The notes beneath the pieces are model-generated. The model had not been told where the DNA came from, did no database searches, and saw nothing but the letters and a program-made list of their open reading frames with translations. The translations under genes and the position numbers were made by a program. From Thermohalobaculum sp039821125 (GTDB lineage: Bacteria; Pseudomonadota; Alphaproteobacteria; Rhodobacterales; Rhodobacteraceae): a stretch of 29,743 bases of DNA. The stretch covers positions 1 through 29,743 of the forward strand of contig JBCBOR010000057.1 in NCBI GenBank assembly GCA_039821125.1, written 5' to 3'. Numbering within the stretch: the first letter of the stretch is position 1; each line of letters begins with the position of its first letter. Below are positions 1 to 8,300 of the stretch, piece after piece.

Positions 1-295
1 CCGCCCCTTTTTTCGGAAAGTGAATCAGAGGCTTGCTCCAACATCAAGCCGCGCGCGAATTGGGTTCAGGCCCTAGTAAGCCGGGCCTTTCGAATTGCCG
101 CCGCCGGCGTCACGCCCACCCGCACAAAGGCACATTGACCCCGGCCTTCCGGGCCCTCCTTTTCATCTTGCTGACAATACCTCGAGAGCGCGAGAGCAGC
201 GCTCTCGCCTGGCCCAACGGGCCAGATGGCGCGCTCAACGCAGGTTGAGCGGCTCCGGCCCGCCGACTCGGGCGGGGCCGACGGGGCGGCAACGC
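1..295. other. Left-edge non-coding stretch without a recognised gene
   Basis: No reading frame here looks like a known protein; the frames that are open on both strands are low-complexity, Arg/Pro/Ala-rich translations of G+C-rich DNA. A run of six T follows a C-rich stretch at 8-13 and could be the tail of a plus-strand terminator whose stem lies left of the window. The right part (183-280) is a cluster of hairpins listed separately. Because the first gene to the right (serine hydrolase) ends here on the minus strand, the region is the downstream flank of that operon. Confidence 0.6.
183..280. other. Cluster of four adjacent hairpins downstream of the serine hydrolase operon
   Basis: Four inverted repeats follow each other with almost no gap. 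183-191/199-207 is a 9-bp perfect stem with a 7-nt loop. 209-215/219-225 is a 7-bp perfect stem with loop AAC. 232-239/244-251 is an 8-bp perfect stem with loop GCAG. 256-264/271-280 is a 9-bp stem with one bulged G. The cluster starts 16 bases after the minus-strand stop at 296, so a transcription-termination or mRNA 3'-end protection role is the simplest reading. No U-tract follows on either strand. A structured non-coding RNA is the alternative. Confidence 0.55.
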
Positions 296-1486
296 TTATG
301 CGCCGTCTCCGCAAATACGCTCCCGGATTGCCGCAAACAAGGCCAGCACCATGGTCTTGCCCGGGGTATAGACGGGCAGGGGGTGCGAGCTGACGCGGGC
401 CAGGACCAGCTCGCGGCTGCGATCGACGAGCAGATTCTGCCCGTGGATGCCTGTGGCCATCACCAGCGGTCCCTGATCGCGCAGGCAGTACCATTTCGAG
501 CGGTAGTGCACGGGCTGGCCGGGGAAGTGATCGGCCATCGATCCGGCCTCCCACGCCGCCATGTCGCCGACTGCCGCGATATCGTCGAGCCAGGCCTCGG
601 GCACAACGCCGCCGCCTCCCTCGACCATCATCTGGCCGAGCCGCGCCAGATCCCGCACCGTGACACAGACACCGCCAGCGGCCCGCGGCGCACCGAGACG
701 GTCCACGGTTATGTAGCCAGGACATTCCGCGCCGATCTTCTGCCAGAGATGCGTGCTTAAAAGATCCGCGTAGCGCGTCCCCGTCGCCCGCTCGAAGACC
801 CAGGCCAGCATATCCGTCGTCGGCGAGGTGTAGTTGAATGCACCGCCATGAGGCCTCGCCTGGTCGGTCAGTGTCTGGAAGAACCCGCGTAGATCGTTCG
901 GCGCTTGACCCGGCGCCAGCGGATCCCAGTTGGTCGACTTGCGGTATTCGATGATCGGACCGGAGGTGGCGAAGTAATCCTCGTCGAAAGCGATCCCGGT
1001 GCGCATGTCCAGCATCTGCCGGATCGTCGCGCCTCGATACCCTGTCGCCGCCATCTCGGACAGGATGTCCTCGACCGGTACCTCGAGATCCAGCGCCCCC
1101 TGATCTGAAAGAATGCCCGCCAGCAGGCCCAGCAGTGACTTCGACACCGACATCAGGATGTGCGGGTCATGCGGTCCCATGCCATTGAGATAGCGCTCGA
1201 GCACAACGCGCCCGCGATGCAGGACCACCAACCCGTCCGTATGGGTCTGCGCAAGGAAGGAATCGAGCCCCAGCGCGTCGCCGTCCACCGCGACCCGCAG
1301 GTCGCCCGTGTCCATCGGCGCATGCCCGAGGGCGCGCACCGCCGCCGGGTCGTGAGGGATGTCTGCCGACGGCACGATCTCGCGCACATGATGGAACGCC
1401 CAGGCATTGAACGGTCCGGTCCGCCAGTTCGCCAGCGTCACTTGAGCGTCTGGCGCAGGCGGGAAAGTTGCCATCATGGGTGTCAT
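296..1486 (-). CDS. Serine hydrolase of the class C beta-lactamase / 6-aminohexanoate-dimer hydrolase (NylB-like) family
   Basis: The 396-residue product has the penicillin-recognising serine hydrolase signature. SxxK is Ser113-Val-Ser-Lys116, the YxS/N motif is Tyr219-Thr-Ser221, and a third motif around His348-Gly-Gln stands where beta-lactamases have KTG. The length and residue spacing are close to NylB (Ser112, Lys115, Tyr215 as I remember them), so an esterase or amide hydrolase on a small amide or ester is more likely than a true beta-lactamase. I see no signal peptide, so it is probably cytoplasmic. The ATG at 1486 was chosen over the upstream ATG at 1543 because it sits 2 bases after the aldolase stop; the longer form would overlap that gene by 55 bases. 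It is last in a tight three-gene minus-strand operon. The substrate is not predictable. Confidence 0.85.
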   Translation of the reverse strand: MTPMMATFPPAPDAQVTLANWRTGPFNAWAFHHVREIVPSADIPHDPAAVRALGHAPMDTGDLRVAVDGDALGLDSFLAQTHTDGLVVLHRGRVVLERYLNGMGPHDPHILMSVSKSLLGLLAGILSDQGALDLEVPVEDILSEMAATGYRGATIRQMLDMRTGIAFDEDYFATSGPIIEYRKSTNWDPLAPGQAPNDLRGFFQTLTDQARPHGGAFNYTSPTTDMLAWVFERATGTRYADLLSTHLWQKIGAECPGYITVDRLGAPRAAGGVCVTVRDLARLGQMMVEGGGGVVPEAWLDDIAAVGDMAAWEAGSMADHFPGQPVHYRSKWYCLRDQGPLVMATGIHGQNLLVDRSRELVLARVSSHPLPVYTPGKTMVLALFAAIRERICGDGA

Positions 1487-1488
1487 CG

Positions 1489-2262
1489 TCAGTCCTTGTA
1501 GCTTTGATCGATCCGGTCGAGCCGCCTCAGCAGCGCGGGCCATTCATAGACGCCGATGGGCCGATGTCCCTCGGGCGAGTTGGCCTTCAGATTGCGGGCA
1601 ATCGTTGTCTCCTGTACCTCGGCCGGAATCTCGACCGCGGGCTCGCCCGTCTGGTCGAACGCGACCTGCATGCGGCAGGCGCGCTCGGCGCGGTACATCC
1701 AGACGAACGCTTCGGCGATGGTGCGCCCGACGGTCAGCAGGCCATGGTTGCGCAGGATCAGAAGGTTCGCATCGCCGAGATCCGCGACCAGCCGATCCCG
1801 TTCGGACAGGTCCGTCGCGATCCCCTCGTACCCGTGATAGGCGGTATGCGCGATGATCGCGAGCGCATGCTGGGTCAACGGCTTCAGCCCGTTTGCCGAG
1901 GTCGCCACGGACGTTCCTGCCTGCGTGTGCGTATGCAGGGCGCAAGCCAATTCCGGCTTGGCCATGTGGATCGCCGAGTGGATCACGAACCCCGCCGGGT
2001 TGATGTGGTAGTCGGTGGGCGAGAGGAGCTCGCCGCCCTCATCGACCTTGACCAGCGAGGACGCTGTGATCTCGTCAAAGAGCAGCCCATAGGGATTGAT
2101 CAGGAAGGCATCCTCCTCCCCCGGCACGCGGGCCGAGATATGGGTGCCCAGCAGATCCGACCAGCCGAACATGTCGACCAGTCGATAACAGGCGGCCAGG
2201 TCCACGCGGGTCTGCCACTCGGCCTCGCTGCACTGGGTGCGGATGTCTGACTGCACGTTCAT
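1489..2262 (-). CDS. Class II aldolase/adducin family protein
   Basis: A 257-residue protein of the class II aldolase/adducin fold, the family of L-fuculose-phosphate aldolase and L-ribulose-5-phosphate 4-epimerase. Zinc ligands expected for the fold are present: His110-Thr-His112 in CALHTHTQAG and His173 in LRNHGLLTVG. Family members use the metal to stabilise an enediolate during retro-aldol cleavage, epimerisation or decarboxylation. Its ATG overlaps the TGA of the CoA ligase upstream by 4 bases (ATGA), implying translational coupling, and the serine hydrolase follows after 2 bases. The sequence resembles the 'decarboxylase/aldolase of unknown substrate' members common in soil and marine proteobacteria rather than AraD or FucA, so no symbol is given. 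Confidence 0.9.
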   Translation of the reverse strand: MNVQSDIRTQCSEAEWQTRVDLAACYRLVDMFGWSDLLGTHISARVPGEEDAFLINPYGLLFDEITASSLVKVDEGGELLSPTDYHINPAGFVIHSAIHMAKPELACALHTHTQAGTSVATSANGLKPLTQHALAIIAHTAYHGYEGIATDLSERDRLVADLGDANLLILRNHGLLTVGRTIAEAFVWMYRAERACRMQVAFDQTGEPAVEIPAEVQETTIARNLKANSPEGHRPIGVYEWPALLRRLDRIDQSYKD

Positions 2263-4355
2263 AGGGTGATCCTCCCGTGTATGGCCAGGACGAGCGCATC
2301 GGCGGCCATCGCGCCATCGGGCGTGACCATGACCGGGTTCGCCTCGGCCTCTGTTATCAGGGTTTCGTGCCGTGCCAAATCCGACATGGCGACGATGATC
2401 GCGGCCAGCGCGCCGATATCGCCCGGCAGCTGCCCGCGATGACCGCGAAGCGGCGCGAGGCCGCGCACCTCCGCGATCATCTCATGCGCCGTTGCGAGGT
2501 CCACTGGCGCGAGGCGCACCGCCTTGTCGCCCTCATGCAGCCCCACCATGACACCGCCGGGGGCCAAAGTGACCGTAGGGCCGATCTGACCGTCATTGCG
2601 ATAGCCGACCAGCACCTCCTGTACCGGGCGGATCATCGGGGCACAGATCAGTGCATCGACGGTGACATCCGGAATGGAGGCCTCGACCGAGGTTTTGATC
2701 TGCAGACCGGCGGCACGCAATGCCTCCGGGTCGGCGATGTTCAGCACCACGCCCCCGGCCTCGGTCTTGTGCGGGACGTATGCCGACAGAACCTTCAGGG
2801 CGACGGGATAGGGAAAGGGCAGATCCGGGCTCTCGCCCGGCGCGATGGTTGCGGTTTGCACCGTCGGGACGCCATGCTGGGCAAGAAACGCCAGCGCCTG
2901 CTGTTCGTCGCGGGGACGTCCGATCCCGCCGCAGGGCTCGCGCGCCAGAGCCGTGATGCGCGGCGCGCGCCAACGGCAGAAGGCTCCGATTACGTCGGCC
3001 GCGCTCTCGGGTGTGCGGAAGGCGGGGATACCCGCTGCCAGCAAGCGCGTCAGGCTTTCTGGCGCGTCGGGCGTGATGAACGCTGTCAGGGGTTTGCCTT
3101 GCACATCGGCCTCGACCAGCGGCGGCTCGGTTTTTTCCGGCGCGGATCGCCCGGAAGAGCCTGAGACCGACAACACCATATCGACCTTGGGGTCCGCTGC
3201 GACCGCCTCGACCGCGGCGCGCACGAACTTCGGCTCCACCCCCGCCATGGTCAGATCGATCACCGGACCGTCGACAACGCTCAAACCTGTGCCCCGCACG
3301 GCGGCCAATGTCTCAGGGGCGGGCGGCTGGATCGTGATCCCCTCGAGCGCCAGGCGGTCCGAGACCGTGGCGCTGCCGCCGCCCGTTGTCGTGACAACCC
3401 CGATGCGCGCTGCGGTCAGAGCCGACGGACGCCGCCCCCGGAACAGCACCGGGGCTTCGACCAGCCCATCCAGGGTCGAGATGCGCGCAATCCCGATATC
3501 GCGCAGGAACGCATCGGCTACAGCATCTTCCGAGAGCAGGGCACCTGTGTGGGCCACCGCCATTTCCTGACCGAGCTTCGAGCGCCCAAGCTTGTATGCC
3601 AGCACCGGTTTGCCGACATCCGCCGCCCGTGCTGCCGCGCGGGCCAGCGCATCGGCATTGCGCACGGTCTCGATGAAGAGCGTGATCACATCAGTGTTCG
3701 GATCGTCGAGGCAGGCGTGGATGATCTCGGCCACACCGAGATCCGCCTCGTTCCCAACGGCCGCGACCCGGGAGAAGCCGAGGCCGAGTGCCTTGGCCCG
3801 GCTGACCAGGCTGCCCATCATCGAGCCCGATTGCGAGATCAGCGCCGTGCGCCCCGCCGGGTGATCGGGCTCGTCATAGATCGCGTTCACCGTCAGCCAG
3901 CAGCCGGTGTGCAGATCCGCGACCCCCATCGAGTTGGGCCCGAGCAACCGGGTTCCACCGGTGCGCGCGACGTCGACCAACCGCCGTTGGCGGGCGCGGC
4001 CGCCGTCACCCGCTTCGGCAAACCCATCCGCCAGCACGGTTGCGACCGGCACGCCAAGGCGTGCGCAATCGGCAACCGCCGTCTCGGCCAGATCGGTGCC
4101 CAGCAGGATGTAGGCGTGATCGGGTCGGGCGGGCAGGGCATCGAGGCTGGGATAAGCAGGCTCGCCCTGCACGGTATCCCGCCGCGGATTGACGATGTGG
4201 ATCTCGCCTTTGAACCCGGCCCGGCGCAGAAATCGCAGCGGACGCCCGCTGGGGCGCGTCGGATCGTTCGACAGCCCGACCAGCGCGATCCGGCGCGGTG
4301 CGAACAGCAGCGTCGCAAGATCTTGGGTCGGTGGGATGTCACTCTGGCCTTGCAT
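2259..4355 (-). CDS. Acetate--CoA ligase (ADP-forming) family / acyl-CoA synthetase with CoA-binding and ATP-grasp domains
   Basis: The 698-residue product has the fused NDP-forming acyl-CoA ligase layout. An N-terminal CoA-binding Rossmann domain (from RRIALVGLSNDPTRPSG, about residues 15-140) is followed by succinyl-CoA-ligase-like domains, with the expected phospho-histidine in AVAHTGALLSEDAV, and a C-terminal ATP-grasp domain (from about residue 480, with FPYPVALKV and HKTEAGGVV). Such enzymes interconvert an acid plus CoA and ATP with acyl-CoA, ADP and phosphate. The reading frame stays open far upstream, but family length and the alpha/beta hydrolase on the opposite strand favour the ATG at 4355. 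It is first in the operon with the aldolase (4-bp overlap) and serine hydrolase, suggesting it activates an acid made by this pathway. The 147-bp gap to the divergent hydrolase must hold both promoters. Confidence 0.88.
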   Translation of the reverse strand: MQGQSDIPPTQDLATLLFAPRRIALVGLSNDPTRPSGRPLRFLRRAGFKGEIHIVNPRRDTVQGEPAYPSLDALPARPDHAYILLGTDLAETAVADCARLGVPVATVLADGFAEAGDGGRARQRRLVDVARTGGTRLLGPNSMGVADLHTGCWLTVNAIYDEPDHPAGRTALISQSGSMMGSLVSRAKALGLGFSRVAAVGNEADLGVAEIIHACLDDPNTDVITLFIETVRNADALARAAARAADVGKPVLAYKLGRSKLGQEMAVAHTGALLSEDAVADAFLRDIGIARISTLDGLVEAPVLFRGRRPSALTAARIGVVTTTGGGSATVSDRLALEGITIQPPAPETLAAVRGTGLSVVDGPVIDLTMAGVEPKFVRAAVEAVAADPKVDMVLSVSGSSGRSAPEKTEPPLVEADVQGKPLTAFITPDAPESLTRLLAAGIPAFRTPESAADVIGAFCRWRAPRITALAREPCGGIGRPRDEQQALAFLAQHGVPTVQTATIAPGESPDLPFPYPVALKVLSAYVPHKTEAGGVVLNIADPEALRAAGLQIKTSVEASIPDVTVDALICAPMIRPVQEVLVGYRNDGQIGPTVTLAPGGVMVGLHEGDKAVRLAPVDLATAHEMIAEVRGLAPLRGHRGQLPGDIGALAAIIVAMSDLARHETLITEAEANPVMVTPDGAMAADALVLAIHGRITL

Positions 4356-4502
4356 TGTATGCAATTGTGTACCGTTCTTGGCGCGGTGAGGCCAGCCGAT
4401 TGTGATCTGCTCCGCAGAGTGATTAGGGTGGCGCTTGATGAGACGGTCAATCCCGGGGGCATAGTGCGAGAGGACAGGCGGCAGACCGATGTACCGTTCG
4501 AG

Positions 4503-5303
4503 ATGACCTCGAACGGCGTTGCCTATCGCGCGTTCGGCGACGGGCCGCCGCTGGTGCTGTTCCATGGCGGGGCCGGGAACTGGCATCACTGGGTGATGAA
4601 TGTCGACGCGCTCGCCACGCGCTTTCGGGTGCTGGCGACAGACCACCCGAGCTATGGTGACAGCAGGGCGCTGGGCTGGACGATCGGCGTGGACGCCTAT
4701 CTCGATCATTTTCACGCAGCGGTCGAGGAGATGACGGAGGGCGCGCCCGGTGTGCATCTTTCTGGCTTTTCCTTCGGTGGATACATCGCGGCGGATATGG
4801 CCGTGCGCCTCGGGCCGCGGACGAGGTCGTTGTCGATGATCGGCGGGGCGGGATACGGCAAGCCCGTCGGGCGCCCGTTCACGCTCGATTCGCGCAAACG
4901 GATGACCGAGAGGCTCGGGCGTGATCCGTCCGCCGATGAGCTGGCCGCCATGCACCGCCAGAACCTCGGCAAGCTGATGCTGTGGGACAAGTCCAAGATC
5001 GATGACTGGGCCGTGGCCATGCAGGGGCGCAATGTCGATCGCACCCGGTTCGACTCGCGCCGGATAAGCTGGGAGGACGGCGTGCCCGAGATGATCGGAC
5101 GGCTGGCTGGCCCGGTCATGGTGGTCTATGGCGAGCACGATGCCGCGGCGATCCCGCCTGTCGCCGAGCGCTTTGCGCGCTGCCGTGCGGCGCGGTCCGA
5201 TGTGCGTACGGAATTGATCGCGGACTGCGGCCACTGGGCGATGTATGAAGCGCCGGAGGGGGTGAACAGGCTGATGCTGGATTTCCATGGGAGCGCGCAA
5301 TGA
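4503..5303 (+). CDS. Alpha/beta hydrolase
   Basis: A 266-residue alpha/beta-hydrolase-fold enzyme. The oxyanion-hole motif is HGGAGNWHHW (residues 21-30), the nucleophile elbow is Gly-Phe-Ser90-Phe-Gly, the acid is probably Asp213 in VVYGEHDAA, and the histidine is His244 in DCGHWAMYEAPEG. It probably hydrolyses an ester, lactone or C-C bond of a small cytoplasmic substrate. The ATG at 4503 matches the usual family start (a short strand just before GDGPPLVLFHG) but has a poor Shine-Dalgarno. A GTG at 4464 preceded by GGGGG would add 13 residues and cannot be excluded. Its stop overlaps the start of the next gene by 4 bases, so it opens a coupled plus-strand operon divergent from the CoA ligase. 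Confidence 0.88.
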   Translation: MTSNGVAYRAFGDGPPLVLFHGGAGNWHHWVMNVDALATRFRVLATDHPSYGDSRALGWTIGVDAYLDHFHAAVEEMTEGAPGVHLSGFSFGGYIAADMAVRLGPRTRSLSMIGGAGYGKPVGRPFTLDSRKRMTERLGRDPSADELAAMHRQNLGKLMLWDKSKIDDWAVAMQGRNVDRTRFDSRRISWEDGVPEMIGRLAGPVMVVYGEHDAAAIPPVAERFARCRAARSDVRTELIADCGHWAMYEAPEGVNRLMLDFHGSAQ

Positions 5304-6109
5304 GGGGCCTGGCGAAGACCTTTGGGTCCGTCGCTGCCGCGTTGCTCGTCGCCACGACCGGCTGGGGCGGATGGGCCGCCGACGATGCAGAGCCCGGCGC
5401 GATCGAGACCATCGTCCTCTCGAATGCCGAGCATACGCTCTGGCACGAAGTCGCGCATCTTCTTGTGTCCGAGTTGGAGTTGCCGGTTGTCGGCCAGGAA
5501 GAGGATGCCGCCGACGGGTTCGCCACCCTGATGATGCTGGGGGACGAGGATGCGACCGACATCGAGCGCCTCCTCGATGTGGCCGAGCTTTGGATCGTCA
5601 GCCATGAGGTGGATGAGGCCGAGGGGCTGGCACCTGTTTACTATGACGAACACGATCTCGATGCGCAGCGCGGGCTTCGTGTCGTCTGCTATGTCGCAGG
5701 TGCCGGACCGGGCCGGGCGCATGAACTGGCCGCCGACTGGGGTCTGCCGGAAGACCGGGCCGAAAGCTGCGAGGAGGATTTCGAACTTGCCCTGACCTCG
5801 TGGGAGGCGATCCTCGATCCGCATTTCCGTGACGGGGGCCGCGGCGCCACCATCCGGGTGAGATATGCCGAGGAGCCCGGGCCGTGGGGCGAGTTGCTGC
5901 GCCAGTCCGAGATCCTCGAAGCGGTGGCCGAGGAGGTCGCCGACACCTATGTGCTGGCGCCCGGATTGACGATCGAGGCGGCGCGCTGCGATGAGCCGAA
6001 CGCGTTCTGGGACCCCGGCCTGCGGACGGTAACGCTGTGCTACGAGATCCTCGAAGATTTTGCCGACCTCGCCCGCATTGCCCTGTCGACGCGCGAGGGC
6101 GGGTCGTGA
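5300..6109 (+). CDS. Secreted DUF4344-type metallopeptidase
   Basis: A 269-residue protein with an N-terminal signal peptide (hydrophobic core in residues 8-20, Ala-Ala near 27) and a zinc-peptidase motif His49-Glu50-Val-Ala-His53. A short acidic EEDAAD segment follows about 14 residues later and may give the third ligand. The overall pattern (HEVAHLLV, YDEHDLDAQR, four cysteines that could form two disulfides) matches the DUF4344 putative metallopeptidase family. It should act in the periplasm or outside the cell; its substrate is unknown. It overlaps both neighbours (ATGA with the hydrolase, GTGA with the enolase-family gene). That is odd, because an exported protease is translationally coupled between two enzymes that look cytoplasmic. 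Confidence 0.82.
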   Translation: MRGLAKTFGSVAAALLVATTGWGGWAADDAEPGAIETIVLSNAEHTLWHEVAHLLVSELELPVVGQEEDAADGFATLMMLGDEDATDIERLLDVAELWIVSHEVDEAEGLAPVYYDEHDLDAQRGLRVVCYVAGAGPGRAHELAADWGLPEDRAESCEEDFELALTSWEAILDPHFRDGGRGATIRVRYAEEPGPWGELLRQSEILEAVAEEVADTYVLAPGLTIEAARCDEPNAFWDPGLRTVTLCYEILEDFADLARIALSTREGGS

Positions 6110-7263
6110 AGATCACCGCCGTCCGCAGCCATGTGCTGTCCTATGAACTGGACGAGGAACTCGGCTACTCGCAGCAGTACTACCAGCGCCGGACGGCCCA
6201 TCTGGTCGAGGTGACGACCGATCAAGGGCTGACCGGTTGGGGGGAGTGCTTCGGTCCCGGCCCGGTCGCGCTGGCTAACAAGGTCATCGTCGAGCAGGTG
6301 CTCGGTCCGATGGTCATGGGCCGCGATCCCCTGGCGCGGGAGGCGATCTGGCAGCACTGCTACAACATGCTGCGCGATCATGGGCAGAAGGGGATGCCGA
6401 TCCAGGCGCTATCCGGCCTCGATATCGCGCTTTGGGACATCGCGGGGCAGGTGGCGGGGCTGCCTTTGTACCGGTTGCTTGGCGGGCCGACGCGAGAGCG
6501 TATCCCGGTCTATGGCTATGGCATGATGCTCCAGCGCAAGCCGGATCTGGCCGCGCGGTTCCGCGAGGACGCCGCCGCGATCCGCGAGATGGGGTTTCGC
6601 GCGACCAAGATGAAGGTGGGTTTCGGGGTCGCCGATGACATCCGTCTCGCAGAAGCGGTGGCGGAGGGGGCGGGCGATATGCCCTTCGCCGTCGATGCCA
6701 ACCACGCCTACCATATCGGCGATGCCATGGCGGTGGGCCGGGCGCTGGACGATCTCGGCGCGCTCTGGTTCGAGGAGCCTGTCGCGCCGGAGGACCGGGC
6801 GGGCTATGGCGAACTGCGCCGCGCCCTGCGCACGCCGATCGCAGGCGGTGAGGCCGAGTTCACCCGCTGGGGCTGGCGCGATCTGCTGGACGCCCGCGCT
6901 GTGGGGTTGGCGCAACCCGAGGTCTGCGGCCTTGGCGGGATCAGCGAGTACCTCAAGGTCGTCGCGCTCTGCCACGCGCATCTGATCCCGGTGATCAACC
7001 ATGTCTGGGGCTCGGCCATCGCGGTCACGGCGAACATGCACCTGCTGGCGGCGCTGCCCGACATGCCGGGCGGTCTGCATCCGTGGGAGCCGATGCTTGA
7101 GTTCGACACGACGCCCAACCGTTTCCGGGATGAGATGCTGACCGAGCCTCTGGACATGCAGGCGCAGGTCAAGGCATCGGGCGGCTATGTCGGGCTGCCC
7201 GGCGGGCACGGGCTGGGGGTTGCGCCGGACCGAGAGTTCCTTGATCACTACCGCATCGCATAA
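6106..7263 (+). CDS. Mandelate racemase/muconate lactonizing enzyme family protein (enolase superfamily)
   Basis: The 385-residue product has an N-terminal capping domain and a (beta/alpha)7-beta barrel. Catalytic residues align closely with mandelate racemase numbering: Lys168-Met-Lys170 (KxK), metal ligands Asp197, Glu223 and Glu249, and His299 in INHVWGSA. The acid partner of the His-Asp dyad appears to be Glu272 (QPEVCGLGG) instead of Asp, a possible specificity difference. Members are racemases, sugar-acid dehydratases or cycloisomerases acting through abstraction of a proton alpha to a carboxylate. The start is a GTG at 6106 that overlaps the preceding TGA (GTGA), with a GAGGGCGGG Shine-Dalgarno just upstream. 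An in-frame ATG at 6037 would overlap the peptidase gene by 73 bases and is less likely. It is third in the coupled operon. Confidence 0.87.
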   Translation: MKITAVRSHVLSYELDEELGYSQQYYQRRTAHLVEVTTDQGLTGWGECFGPGPVALANKVIVEQVLGPMVMGRDPLAREAIWQHCYNMLRDHGQKGMPIQALSGLDIALWDIAGQVAGLPLYRLLGGPTRERIPVYGYGMMLQRKPDLAARFREDAAAIREMGFRATKMKVGFGVADDIRLAEAVAEGAGDMPFAVDANHAYHIGDAMAVGRALDDLGALWFEEPVAPEDRAGYGELRRALRTPIAGGEAEFTRWGWRDLLDARAVGLAQPEVCGLGGISEYLKVVALCHAHLIPVINHVWGSAIAVTANMHLLAALPDMPGGLHPWEPMLEFDTTPNRFRDEMLTEPLDMQAQVKASGGYVGLPGGHGLGVAPDREFLDHYRIA

Positions 7264-7299
7264 GTGAAAGCGCCACGGTGACGCCAGGCGCAGCAGGTT

Positions 7300-7332
7300 C
7301 CCTCCCCCTGCGGGGGAGGGCTAGGGAGGGGG
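7300..7332 (+). repeat. REP-like G/C palindrome with tandem purine arms, overlapping the next gene's ribosome-binding site
   Basis: CCCTCCCC (7300-7307) pairs perfectly with GGGGAGGG (7313-7320) around a CTGCG loop. The right arm is followed by CTA and a near-copy, GGGAGGGGG (7324-7332). From general knowledge, elements of this shape are dispersed in many G+C-rich proteobacterial genomes as intergenic repeats. Only one copy is in this window, so repeat status is inferred. The second purine arm also serves as the Shine-Dalgarno of the dehydrogenase at 7342. Confidence 0.55.
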
Positions 7333-7341
7333 CAACCGACC

Positions 7342-8289
7342 ATGAAGATCGCAATACTCGATGACTACCAGGACGTGGCCAAGGACATGGCGGACTGGTC
7401 CGCGCTGCAGGCCGCACATGACGTCACGTTTTTCCACCAGGTCTACGAGGGTTTGGACGGTTTTGCGGACCGCCTCGCCCCGTTCGACGTGATTGGCGTG
7501 ATGCGGGAACGCTCGCCCTTTGGACGTGACCTGCTGGAGCGACTGCCGAATGTGAAGCTGCTCGCCACGGCGGGTATGCGAAACAATGCGATCGACATGG
7601 ATTATTGCGCTGAACGTGGGATCTCGGTCTGCGGGACCCAGAACTCGGCGCAGGCGACGCCTGATCTGGCGTGGGGGATGATGCTGTCCCTGGCGCGGAA
7701 CATCCATATCGAGAACGCCCGGATGCGAGACGGCTCGTGGATCACCACGCTGGGCACGGATCTGCAAGGCAAGGTGCTGGGCATCTGCGGGCTTGGGCGT
7801 CTGGGGCGCAAGATGGCCGAGATCGCCAAGGCCTTCGACATGGAGGTGATCGCATGGTCGCAGAACCTGACAGACGAGGCTGCCGCCGAGGCTGGCGTGC
7901 GCCGGGTCGAGAAGGACGCGCTGTTCGCCGAAGCCGATTTCCTGACGATCCACTACAAGCTGGGCAAGCGCTCGCGCGGTCTGGTGGGCGCGCGCGAGTT
8001 GGGGCTCATGAAGAAGACAGCGTTCCTGATCAACACGTCCCGCGGGCCGATCGTGGACACCGATGCGCTGATCGCGACGCTCGAGGCCGGGCGGATCGCA
8101 GGGGCCGGGGTCGACGTCTACGATCTGGAACCGCTTGCGCCCGATGCGCCGATCCGGCAGGCGCCGAACACGATCCTGACGCCGCATCTCGGCTACGTGA
8201 CCGATGGCTGCTATCGCGGGTTCTATGAGCAGATGGTCGAGAGCATCGAGCGCTGGATCGCAGGCGATCCGGTGAGAGTGCTGGTCTAG
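7342..8289 (+). CDS. D-2-hydroxyacid dehydrogenase family protein
   Basis: A 315-residue NAD(P)-dependent D-isomer-specific 2-hydroxyacid dehydrogenase. The Rossmann motif is ICGLGRLG (148-155). The catalytic trio is Arg234 (TSRGPIVD), Glu263 (YDLEPL) and His282 (LTPHLGY). It should interconvert a 2-keto acid and a D-2-hydroxy acid in the cytoplasm. The N-terminus (MKIAILDDYQDVA) resembles the phosphoglycerate-dehydrogenase-like group of catabolic clusters rather than SerA, and no ACT domain is present. The Shine-Dalgarno GGGAGGGGG is 9 bases upstream and comes from a palindromic element. It is 78 bases after the enolase-family gene on the same strand, so probably co-transcribed, and it is followed by a strong convergent hairpin. 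Confidence 0.9.
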   Translation: MKIAILDDYQDVAKDMADWSALQAAHDVTFFHQVYEGLDGFADRLAPFDVIGVMRERSPFGRDLLERLPNVKLLATAGMRNNAIDMDYCAERGISVCGTQNSAQATPDLAWGMMLSLARNIHIENARMRDGSWITTLGTDLQGKVLGICGLGRLGRKMAEIAKAFDMEVIAWSQNLTDEAAAEAGVRRVEKDALFAEADFLTIHYKLGKRSRGLVGARELGLMKKTAFLINTSRGPIVDTDALIATLEAGRIAGAGVDVYDLEPLAPDAPIRQAPNTILTPHLGYVTDGCYRGFYEQMVESIERWIAGDPVRVLV

Positions 8290-8300
8290 CTCCTCGATCT

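Noticed and set aside
66..292. Small open frames on both strands at the left edge
   Set aside because: Arg/Pro/Ala-rich, without a ribosome-binding site or similarity to a known family, and overlapping the hairpin cluster.
4356..5300. N-terminal extension of the CoA ligase frame by 315 codons
   Set aside because: It is antisense to the alpha/beta hydrolase, has no domain, and the family start fits the ATG at 4355.
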